From assembly GCA_000721275.1 (NCBI GenBank), contig JOFO01000005.1, positions 1 through 64,000 on the forward strand: a stretch of DNA of 64,000 bases, written 5' to 3'. Below the pieces are notes generated by a model. That model had not been told where the DNA came from, made no database searches, and saw only the letters and a list, made by a program, of their open reading frames with translations. Both the position numbers and the translations under genes were made by a program. The number at the start of each line of letters is the position of its first letter. The stretch's first letter is position 1. Positions 11,894 through 18,839 of the stretch are shown in pieces. Origin of the DNA: Microtetraspora glauca (GTDB lineage Bacteria > Actinomycetota > Actinomycetes > Streptomycetales > Streptomycetaceae).

Positions 11894-12460
11894 GCCGGCG
11901 GGGGCGAGGGCGTCGAGGGCGGCGTCGAGCGCGGCGAGCAGGGCGGGCGCCTCGCCGGGGGCGTAGAGCAGGCGCAGGGCGAGGCCGTCGGAGACGGCGA
12001 TCAGCGCGTCGGCGGCCGGCCCGGGCCGCGGGCTGCCGGCGGTGGCGAGCCGGTCGGCCAGGGCGTCGCGGAGCTCCCGGTCGACGCGCTGCCGCGCCTC
12101 CGCCAGCCGCGGGTGGTGCGCCGCGTGGACCGCGAAGGCCAGCTGGGCGGCCGTCTCGGCGCGCCGCTCCCGGTCCAGCGGCAGGGTGGTCAGGATGAGG
12201 GCGCGCAAGGCCGGCCGCAGCGTGAGCCCCGGGTCGACGGCGGCCATCCGCCGCTCGATGCGCTCCCCGGCCAGCTCGGAGGCGAACAGCAGCAGCTCCT
12301 CCTTGCTGCGGAAGTACTTTTGCACGGCGCCGGGGGACCGGCCGCTCGCCGCGGCCACCGTCCGCACGCTCACCTGGTCGAGCCCCTCCTCACCGGCCAG
12401 GCGCAGCAGGGCGGCGCCGATCTGGCGGCGCTGTTCCGACCGGTCGACGGTTCTGGGCAT
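11891..12460 (-). CDS. TetR/AcrR family transcriptional regulator
   Basis: This 189-residue protein has the N-terminal TetR helix-turn-helix (about residues 10-55, 'LLRLAGEEGLDQVSVRTVAAASGRSPGAVQKYFRSKEELL') followed by an all-helical ligand and dimerisation domain. I use the ATG at 12460, which has GGAG seven bases upstream; a GTG at 12466 is also in frame. It is divergent from a DUF1707 membrane protein gene, and a near-perfect 7-bp inverted repeat lies between them at 12480-12495, a likely operator for both genes. The inducer is unknown. Confidence 0.92.
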   Translation of the reverse strand: MPRTVDRSEQRRQIGAALLRLAGEEGLDQVSVRTVAAASGRSPGAVQKYFRSKEELLLFASELAGERIERRMAAVDPGLTLRPALRALILTTLPLDRERRAETAAQLAFAVHAAHHPRLAEARQRVDRELRDALADRLATAGSPRPGPAADALIAVSDGLALRLLYAPGEAPALLAALDAALDALAPAG

Positions 12461-12479
12461 CGTCACGCTCCGGACTTTA

Positions 12480-12495
12480 GGATACGGTCGTATTC
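12480..12495. promoter_or_regulatory. Probable TetR operator (GGATACG-GT-CGTATTC)
   Basis: The inverted repeat GGATACG/CGTATTC with a 2-bp centre matches at 6 of 7 positions per arm. It sits in an AT-richer patch between the divergent TetR and DUF1707 genes, 20 bp from the chosen TetR start. Size and symmetry fit TetR operators. Binding by the neighbouring regulator is inferred from position. Confidence 0.55.
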
Positions 12496-12513
12496 TAACG
12501 AAGGGGGGAGCCC

Positions 12514-13026
12514 ATGGACCAGCAGCCCGACCACCCTGCCGACCCGCTCCGGAAACCGGACCCCGCCCCGGGACGGCCGGTCCCCGAACGCGCCGCCACC
12601 GAAGGGGCCGCCTCCGGACGACCGGTCCCCGAGCTGCGCGTCTCCGACCGGGAGCGCGACGCCGCCGTCGACATCCTCGCCGCCGCCCTCACCGAGGGCC
12701 GGCTCCTGCCGCACGAGCACGCCGCCCGCGTCGAGGCCGCCCTCCGCGCCCGTACCGCCGGCGAACTCGCCCCCCTCACCGCCGACCTGCCCGCCCCCCG
12801 GCCCACCGCCGAGGAACGCAAGCGCAAGGAAGTCGCCGAGTGGTACGCCGAATGGCGCCACTGGCTCGGCGGCCTGCTCGTCATGACGGTGATCTGGGGC
12901 GTCACGTGCGTCAGCGACGGCGAGCTGAACTTCTACTGGCCGGTGACCCCGCTCGCCATCTGGGCGGCGGTCATCGTCGCCGCCGCGCTCCGGCCGAGCG
13001 ACGGCAAGGGTGACGACAGCGCCTGA
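12514..13026 (+). CDS. DUF1707 membrane protein with two transmembrane helices
   Basis: The 170-residue protein starts with a Pro-rich, charged 40-residue segment, then a DUF1707 (SHOCT-like) domain at about 40-95 with the family pattern 'LRVSDRERDAAVDILAAALTEGRLLPHEHAARVEAALRARTAGELAPLTADLP'. Two membrane helices follow (about 112-132 and 140-158), so the DUF1707 part should face the cytoplasm. The function of the family is not established. Its start codon is 19 bp from the inverted repeat shared with the TetR regulator gene, which makes it the probable target of that regulator. A structured region follows the stop codon. Confidence 0.85.
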   Translation: MDQQPDHPADPLRKPDPAPGRPVPERAATEGAASGRPVPELRVSDRERDAAVDILAAALTEGRLLPHEHAARVEAALRARTAGELAPLTADLPAPRPTAEERKRKEVAEWYAEWRHWLGGLLVMTVIWGVTCVSDGELNFYWPVTPLAIWAAVIVAAALRPSDGKGDDSA

Positions 13027-13031
13027 CACGC

Positions 13032-13094
13032 CGGGAGAGGACGCGTCGCGCCCCCGTCTTCGGGGTAAACAGAGACCGAACGCCTCCTCTCCCG
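13032..13094 (+). terminator. Nested stem-loop after DUF1707 gene
   Basis: An outer 10-bp perfect stem (13032-13041 with 13085-13094) encloses an inner hairpin CCCCG-TCTT-CGGGG (13052-13065). It starts 6 bp after the DUF1707 stop and ends 22 bp before the next start codon. It may be a terminator, or a structured leader of the downstream gene. Confidence 0.5.
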
Positions 13095-13116
13095 AACGGA
13101 CTTGTGCGCGTTGAGC

Positions 13117-13695
13117 ATGCCACTCGGATCCCGTGTGCCAGGCAGGACCTGGACGATTCGCCTCACCGGCCACCACGACCACTCGGCGCGGGTCAGCTGC
13201 ACCACCGCGGGCTGCCGCATGCCGGACCGCTCCAAGGACGTGCGCGCGCTGCGCGCCTTCGCCGCCGAGCACGTACGCGCCCACGCCCGGCTGGCCACCC
13301 CGCGGCCCAACGCCTCGTGCGCCTGCGGGGGAGCCGGCTGCCGTCACCACGCGTCCCGGGCCCTGTGCTCCGGCCGCACCCTCCTCGTCCTCATCCACAA
13401 CCCGGCCGTCGGCGAGGTCTGGACGCTCGCCGAGATCTGCGAGGCGTGCGCCCCGCTGATCACCCACGCCCGGGTCGTCGCCCGGGCGGCGAGCCCGGCC
13501 GAGACCCGCAGACCGGAACGGGTCCCGGAGCCCCGGACCGCGGCACCGGCCGCCCCCGGCGGCGGCCCGGCCGTCCCCGTGCTGTTCTCCTCGCCGGAGG
13601 CCGCCGGCGGCGCCGGCGACCCGGCCGGCCCCCGCCAGGGCCGCCGCCCCCGCCGGGGCGGCCGGGGGAACCGTACGGGCGGCGGACGGCACTGA
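13117..13695 (+). CDS. Cys/His-rich protein of unknown function
   Basis: This 192-residue protein has a compact N-terminal domain with conserved-looking Cys/His residues ('VSCTTAGCRMPDRSKDVRALRAFAAEHVRAHAR' and 'CACGGAGCRHH'), then 'GEVWTLAEICEACAPLI', and a low-complexity C-terminal tail ending in a run of Arg, Gly and Pro. The Cys/His pairs could bind zinc, and the tail could bind nucleic acid; both are inferences. I chose the ATG at 13117; a TTG at 13102 is in frame, and neither has a good Shine-Dalgarno sequence. I recognise no characterised homologue. It converges with the nitric oxide synthase gene. Confidence 0.7.
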   Translation: MPLGSRVPGRTWTIRLTGHHDHSARVSCTTAGCRMPDRSKDVRALRAFAAEHVRAHARLATPRPNASCACGGAGCRHHASRALCSGRTLLVLIHNPAVGEVWTLAEICEACAPLITHARVVARAASPAETRRPERVPEPRTAAPAAPGGGPAVPVLFSSPEAAGGAGDPAGPRQGRRPRRGGRGNRTGGGRH

Positions 13696-13726
13696 CCGGT
13701 CCGCACCCGGCCCCCGGCCCGCCCGG

Positions 13727-14926
13727 CTACCCGCCCCGGGGGACGAAGGCGGGGCGCAGGGACGGGTCGACCGGGTCGTAGTACCGGTGGAACACCGGGG
13801 TCGCCGCCCCCGACAGGGGCGGCACGATCCAGCTCCAGTCCGCCGGCGTCGCCCGGCCGTGCCGCCGCTCCCGCGCGATGTGCTTCAGGAACCGCTCGGA
13901 CTCGGTGTGGTGGTCGGCCATCGTCACCCCGGCCTCCTGGAAGGAGTGCAGCACCGCCACGTTCAGCTCCACCAGCGCCCGGTCCCGCCACAGCGTCCGC
14001 TCCGACGAACGGTCCAGGCCCAGCTTCTCCGCGACCAGCGGCAGCAGGTCGTAGCGGTCCGCGTCCGCGAGGTTCCGGGCGCCTATCTCGGTCCCCATGT
14101 ACCAGCCGTTGAACGGCGCCGCCGGATACCGCACCCCGCCGATCTCCAGCACCATGTCGCTGATCGCCGGCACCGCGTACCAGCGCAGCCCCAGCTCCGC
14201 GAACCACGCGTGCCCGGGATGGCGCAGCGGCACCTCCCGCACCGCGCCGTCGGGCAGCTCGTACCACTCCGGGCGGGCACCGGGCCGCTCCCGCACCATC
14301 AGCGGCAGCACCTGGAACGGCTCCTCCTCCCGCTTCCACCCGAGCTCCCGGGCGAGCGCCGTCGTCGCCGCCGCCCGCGGATCGCCGACCCAGCGGCCCG
14401 CCGCGGTGCGGTGGCCGGCGTACCGGACCAGCTGGTCGTTGACGATCCGGGGCGCCGGGCGGCCGGGCCGGTCCGGGGCGAAGACGGTGACGACCGGACG
14501 GATCCGCCCGCCGTTCTCCGCCGCCCGCAGGTGCTCGGCGCACGCGGCGGCGACCCCGTCCGCCGACGACACCGCGCGCAGGTCGCGGACGACCAGGCTG
14601 CTCCAGTAGAGCCGCCCGATGCAGCGGGCCGCGTTGCGCCACGCGACCCGGGCGCCGAAGGCCAGCTCCTCGGGCGTGTGCTCGTAGGTGCCGGTACGGG
14701 CGATCTCGGCCCGCACCTGGCGGACCCGGGCGTCCGCGTCCCCCGCGCCCGGGGTCTCCTCGTGGAACTGCCGGACGAACTCCTCCGCCTGCCGCCGGTC
14801 CACCCGCTCCGGCTCGCGCGGGGCGGCGGGCGGCGGGACGGCGGCGGGGGCCGAGGGGGCGCCCGAGTAGGGGCAAGCGGCACCAGCGGGCGCGCCCGCG
14901 CGGCGACGGATCAGACTGAAGACCAC
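13727..14926 (-). CDS. Nitric oxide synthase oxygenase
   Basis: This enzyme oxidises L-arginine to citrulline and nitric oxide. Bacterial enzymes have only the oxygenase domain and borrow electrons from cellular reductases, and this protein (399 residues) fits that. The haem thiolate is Cys102 in 'AWRNAARCIGRLYW', and the substrate-binding Glu280 lies in 'FNGWYMGTEIGARNL'. The pterin and dimer region near the C terminus ('DWSWIVPPLSGAATPVFHRYY') is present. A Pro/Ala-rich extension of about 40 residues precedes the catalytic domain and includes a 'CPYSG' motif. The GTG start at 14926 follows AGGGAGGAAA. No reductase, nitration P450 or thaxtomin-type gene lies next to it, so NO here may serve stress defence or signalling. 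It stands alone on its strand. Confidence 0.95.
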   Translation of the reverse strand: MVFSLIRRRAGAPAGAACPYSGAPSAPAAVPPPAAPREPERVDRRQAEEFVRQFHEETPGAGDADARVRQVRAEIARTGTYEHTPEELAFGARVAWRNAARCIGRLYWSSLVVRDLRAVSSADGVAAACAEHLRAAENGGRIRPVVTVFAPDRPGRPAPRIVNDQLVRYAGHRTAAGRWVGDPRAAATTALARELGWKREEEPFQVLPLMVRERPGARPEWYELPDGAVREVPLRHPGHAWFAELGLRWYAVPAISDMVLEIGGVRYPAAPFNGWYMGTEIGARNLADADRYDLLPLVAEKLGLDRSSERTLWRDRALVELNVAVLHSFQEAGVTMADHHTESERFLKHIARERRHGRATPADWSWIVPPLSGAATPVFHRYYDPVDPSLRPAFVPRGG

Positions 14927-15039
14927 GGTGTTTCCTCCCTGGCCCCATGACTACCGTACGGATTCGTCCGACTGTGGAGAGTGTTCGAACTTCGCCAGGA
15001 AGAGCGGCCCGTCCTGCTAAGGTGCCCCGCCGCCGCGCC

Positions 15040-15441
15040 TCACAGCGCCGTGAGCACGTCCTCGCGGACCCGCTCCAGCACCAGCCCCCCGTCCAGCCGC
15101 ACCCGGGCCGTGCCGACCGGCCGCCGGTTCCGGTACGCCTGCCACGCCGGCTCCAGCGCCCGCGCCTGCTCCTCCGCCCGCTCCCGGCTCGCCGGCGGCA
15201 TCTGGGCGCCGAACGACTCCAGCAGCCCGGTCAGGCGCTCGTACTCGGCCGCCTCCGGGTCCGGCCGCGCCTCCTCCGGCGCGTCGACCCGCTCGACGAC
15301 CCCCTCCGCACCCGCCCCGAGCAGCAGCGCCCCGGCGACCGCCGCCGGCTCCCCGGCCGGGTCGCCGGCCGCCGTGACCGTCCCGGCCAGCCTCAGATCG
15401 ACCGCGAGGCGTACCCGCCTGCCTGGTGTGAGCGTCGTCAT
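15040..15441 (-). CDS. Protein of unknown function
   Basis: This 133-residue protein starts at an ATG (15441) behind GAAGGCCGG. The N-terminal half looks like a small beta domain ('VRLAVDLRLAGTVTAAG', 'GVVERVDAPEE'). The centre is helical and charged ('EYERLTGLLESFGAQMPPASRERAEEQARALEPAWQAYRNRR'), and the end returns to strands. No membrane segment, signal peptide or catalytic motif is visible. I do not recognise it. It lies upstream of the nitric oxide synthase gene on the same strand with 113 bp between, so co-transcription is possible but unproven. Confidence 0.65.
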   Translation of the reverse strand: MTTLTPGRRVRLAVDLRLAGTVTAAGDPAGEPAAVAGALLLGAGAEGVVERVDAPEEARPDPEAAEYERLTGLLESFGAQMPPASRERAEEQARALEPAWQAYRNRRPVGTARVRLDGGLVLERVREDVLTAL

Positions 15442-15548
15442 CCGGCCTTCTTAGCACGGCATCCGGCCTTCTGAGCACGGCGGGGCGCGCCCCCGGCCCG
15501 CGGGGACGCCGGGAGTGACGCCCCGCGGGGACCGCTCGTTCTCCGTGC

Positions 15549-17480
15549 GTGCAGCAACTCCACGCCTTCCGCGACCGCCCGGCCACGGACATATCCGGTC
15601 CGCGCCCCTCACGGGACGCCGCCGAGGCCGCGCTCGTCGAGCACTACCCCGCCCTCGTCCGCCTCGCCCACCTGGTCCTGCCGCCCTCGCTCGGCCGCCA
15701 GCGACGGGTCCTCACCGCCCACGCCACCGTCCAGCGGGCCCTGCCCCGCCGCCGGTCCGCCCGGTCGACCCGGTCGGCCCCCGTGCCCCCGCCGCGGACG
15801 CCGCGGGAGGAGGCCCGCGCCTGGCTCCGCGCCCGCGTCGTCGCCCGCGCCCTCGCCGCCCGCGCGGCCGGCCCGGCGGCGCTCGCGCTGCCCCGCGTCA
15901 CCGGACTGCGGCTCTTCCCCCGCGCCGGCGGCGGCGACGAACTCGCCCTCGACCGGGCCCTCGCCGCCGTCACCCCCGAGACCCGCGCCGCCCTCGCCCT
16001 CACCGTCCTCGAAGGCCTCACCCCGGAGGAGACCGCGGCCCTGCTGTCCGCGGCCGGCGCGCGGGACCCCGGACGGGCCCTCGCCGCCGCCGAGGAGCTG
16101 CGCGCCGCCGTCCCCGGGGACCTCGCCGCCCTGCTGCGCGGCCCCGAGTTCGACCCGTGCACCGTCCACCTGCGCCCCACCGACCTGCTCCGCCGCCGGC
16201 GGCGCGGCCGGGTCGCGATCCTGGCGGCCGCCCTTCTCCTCACCGCCGTCCCGCTGGCCGCCGGAGCCCTGCGCACGCAGGCGCCGCCGCCCGCCGCGGC
16301 ACCGGCCGCGCCCGCCGCCGACCCGGCGGCGCTCCTCCGGACCGACCCCGAACGCTGGGCCGACACCTCCCGGGTCGACTTCACCGCCTGGCCCGCCCGG
16401 GGCGCCCGCGGCGGCGACATCGCGCTCCTCGGCCGGGCCCTGGCCGCCTGGGCGGAAGGGGAAGCCGTTCCCCGGACCACCCCGGGCACCGCCCCCTCGC
16501 CCCCGTCCGCTCCCCCCGCCCTGCTGTACGCGGGCGACGTCGACGGCGCCGCCGTGGTGCTGCTCCACGACGGCCTCCGGCTCGCCCGCTACACCGAGCC
16601 GCCCACGGGCCGGCCGGAGCTCGTGCTGGCCCGCGCGGACGACGCCGACGTCACGTCCGCGGCCTCGGTCGTCCTCTCCCGCACCGGCGCGGGCACCCGC
16701 TACCTCCTCGCTCCCTGGATCGCCGAGGCGGGCGTACGCGACCTGGGCGCCCCCGCGACCCCCGCCCGGAAGCTGCCCGTCGCGCGGGACGGGGTCACCG
16801 CACCCGTCCCCGCGCCCGGGCCTGCCGCGGCGTGCGCGGGGACCACCGTGCTCCAGCTGCGCTCCTCGTCCCGGATCGTCGAGGACCACGCCTTCCTCGT
16901 CGCCGACCTCGGCGGCCTCGGCCCCGCCCACCTCACCTGGACGCCGCTCCCGGCGCCCGGCGTCCCCTCCCGGCAGCCACGGGAGGCCGCGGGGCCGCTC
17001 GGGCTCGCGGCCTGGGCGCGCTCCGGCTGCCTCCTCGGAGACCTCCGGGACTCCGGCGTCCGCTCCGTCAACCGCTGGGAGTTCGCCGCGCAGGAGCTGC
17101 CCGAACGGGCGGGCCGGGCGCTGTGGACGTGCCTGCGCGCCGAGACCTGGGAGGGCACGGGGCGGGTGGACGTCCTGCTGGAGACACCGGCCCGCGTCCC
17201 GGCCCCGCCGCGTCCCCTCGTCACGGTCCCGGACACCGCGGCCTGCGGGCGGTTCGGGCAGCACGTCCTCGCCGGCGGCCCCTGGACGGCCCCGTCGGGC
17301 ACCCGCTACCTGCTCGCGGCAGGCAGCCGGCACGTCACGGCGATCACCGCGGGCGGCGCCGTCCGGGCCCACGCGCGGGGCAGGCTGCTCGCCGTCCGCT
17401 CCGCCGCGGAGGGCGCGGTCGTCCTCGACGGACGGCTCGCCGGCGGCGGCGTGCTGCGCGGCTGGACGCCCGCCGGCTGA
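15549..17480 (+). CDS. Membrane protein with sigma-factor-like cytoplasmic domain
   Basis: The 643-residue protein has three parts. Residues about 20-60 ('AAEAALVEHYPALVRLAHLVLP') look like the start of sigma-70 region 2. Residues about 135-190 ('DRALAAVTPETRAALALTVLEGLTPEETAALL') look like region 4. A single membrane helix follows at about 218-240 ('RVAILAAALLLTAVPLAAGAL'), then about 400 residues predicted outside the membrane, with paired cysteines and a beta-rich look. The sigma-like part lacks clear promoter-recognition residues and may be a degraded relic used for protein contacts. The GTG at 15549 is taken as start without a clear Shine-Dalgarno sequence. It converges with the first SpoIIE phosphatase gene. 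The function is unknown. Confidence 0.7.
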   Translation: MQQLHAFRDRPATDISGPRPSRDAAEAALVEHYPALVRLAHLVLPPSLGRQRRVLTAHATVQRALPRRRSARSTRSAPVPPPRTPREEARAWLRARVVARALAARAAGPAALALPRVTGLRLFPRAGGGDELALDRALAAVTPETRAALALTVLEGLTPEETAALLSAAGARDPGRALAAAEELRAAVPGDLAALLRGPEFDPCTVHLRPTDLLRRRRRGRVAILAAALLLTAVPLAAGALRTQAPPPAAAPAAPAADPAALLRTDPERWADTSRVDFTAWPARGARGGDIALLGRALAAWAEGEAVPRTTPGTAPSPPSAPPALLYAGDVDGAAVVLLHDGLRLARYTEPPTGRPELVLARADDADVTSAASVVLSRTGAGTRYLLAPWIAEAGVRDLGAPATPARKLPVARDGVTAPVPAPGPAAACAGTTVLQLRSSSRIVEDHAFLVADLGGLGPAHLTWTPLPAPGVPSRQPREAAGPLGLAAWARSGCLLGDLRDSGVRSVNRWEFAAQELPERAGRALWTCLRAETWEGTGRVDVLLETPARVPAPPRPLVTVPDTAACGRFGQHVLAGGPWTAPSGTRYLLAAGSRHVTAITAGGAVRAHARGRLLAVRSAAEGAVVLDGRLAGGGVLRGWTPAG

Positions 17481-17508
17481 CCGGTGGGCGACCCCGGAGC
17501 CGGCCGGG

Positions 17509-18681
17509 TCAGGCCGCCCGGAGGGAGCCGGCCAGCGGCTGCGACGGGACGTGCCGGCCGGCCGCGGCCGGCACGTCGCGGACCACCAGCAGGGCCGTGG
17601 TGTCGTCGTCCAGACCGTGCGCGCCGAACCGGTCCAGGTCCTCCCGCAGCAGCTCCGGGATGCGGTCGGCCGGCTGGTCCGCCCAGGCCCGCAGCCGCCG
17701 CTCCAGCGGATAGAACGCGCCGCTCGCGTCCCGGGTCTCCGAGACGCCGTCGGTGAACATCAGCAGCCGGTCCCCGGGGCCGAACGGCACCTCCTCCACC
17801 GTGAACGCGGCGTCGACCGGCACCGGCAGGTGCACCGGCACCGACGGCGCCGAGAACTCGACGGTCTCCACCGTCCCGCCCCGCTGCACCACCGGCGCCG
17901 GATGCCCGCAGCTCAGCAGCCGGATCACCGGCCGGTCGTCGGGGATCTCCGCGAGCAGCACCGTCGAGAAGCGGTCGGCCGCCTCCGACTGCGGGGCCCG
18001 TTCCGCGTAGCGCGCCATGCTGGCCTCCAGGCGCTGCGCGATCGCGGGCAGGTCCGGCGCCGTGTACGCGGCCTCCCGGAACGAACCGAGGAGCAGCGAC
18101 GCCGCCTCCACGGCCGGCAGGCCCTTGCCCTGGACGTCGCCGAGCATGATCCGGACGCCGTCGCGGACCTTCAGCGCCTTGTAGAAGTCGCCGCCGACCT
18201 GCGCGCAGGCCGCGGACGTCTCGTACAGCAGCCGCAGGTCGACCGTGCCGAGGCGGGGCGGCAGCGGGCGCAGCACCGCCGACTGCGCGGCCTCGGCGAC
18301 GGCGCTGAGCTGGCGCACCTCCGTCTCGCGGCGCTGCCGCACCCGGCTGGAGACGACCGCGGCCAGTACGACGACGGCGAGCACGACCTCGTTGCCGATC
18401 AGCGCGGGGAGCAGGTTCCCGCCGCGCACGGCGGCGGTGAGGGCCGTCGCGCCCATCGCGAGGGCGCCGATCGCGGCCGTGCCGCGGGCGGACCAGGTGG
18501 CCGCGGCGAGCGCCGGGGCGGCGACCAGGAAACGGTCGAACCGTTCGACCGGTGGGGTGAGGACATCGGCGACGGTGGCGAGGACGATCACCAGGAACGG
18601 CAGCGTCCGCCCCAGCAGGTAACGGAACTCCGCGCGGCGCGTGGGGGTCCGCCGCGGGTCCGCGATGGGCTCCGCAGACAT
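17509..18681 (-). CDS. Membrane-bound SpoIIE-type PP2C phosphatase
   Basis: This 390-residue protein has N-terminal hydrophobic helices (about residues 25-115) followed by a PP2C/SpoIIE phosphatase domain (about 150-370). Metal-binding segments are visible: 'CAQVGGDFYKALKV', 'MLGDVQGKGLPAVEAASLLLG', 'LLMFTDGVSETRD' and 'GLDDDTTALLVV'. Such enzymes dephosphorylate anti-sigma-factor antagonists in partner-switching pathways. There is no extra sensory domain, so the membrane part may sense the signal. The start is the ATG at 18681, preceded by GAAGGAG; the longer frame beyond it is not coding. It is followed upstream, on the same strand, by a second and larger SpoIIE gene 158 bp away. Confidence 0.92.
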   Translation of the reverse strand: MSAEPIADPRRTPTRRAEFRYLLGRTLPFLVIVLATVADVLTPPVERFDRFLVAAPALAAATWSARGTAAIGALAMGATALTAAVRGGNLLPALIGNEVVLAVVVLAAVVSSRVRQRRETEVRQLSAVAEAAQSAVLRPLPPRLGTVDLRLLYETSAACAQVGGDFYKALKVRDGVRIMLGDVQGKGLPAVEAASLLLGSFREAAYTAPDLPAIAQRLEASMARYAERAPQSEAADRFSTVLLAEIPDDRPVIRLLSCGHPAPVVQRGGTVETVEFSAPSVPVHLPVPVDAAFTVEEVPFGPGDRLLMFTDGVSETRDASGAFYPLERRLRAWADQPADRIPELLREDLDRFGAHGLDDDTTALLVVRDVPAAAGRHVPSQPLAGSLRAA

Positions 18682-18839
18682 GACTCTCCTTCGTCGGACT
18701 GCTGCCCGGGGGCGGGTCGCAAAGGCGTGCGTGCTGCCAGCATGCCGGGCGGTCCGGGCCGCCCGGCAGGGCCGTACGTCCCCGTCCGGCGGTGACGTTC
18801 GGCCCTCCCCGGAGCCTGCACTCAGGGGCCCCCGGGGAT

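Noticed and set aside
13727..15441. Part of a thaxtomin-like nitration gene cluster
   Set aside because: The nitric oxide synthase has no adjacent nitrating P450 or peptide synthetase gene, and its neighbours are small unknown proteins.
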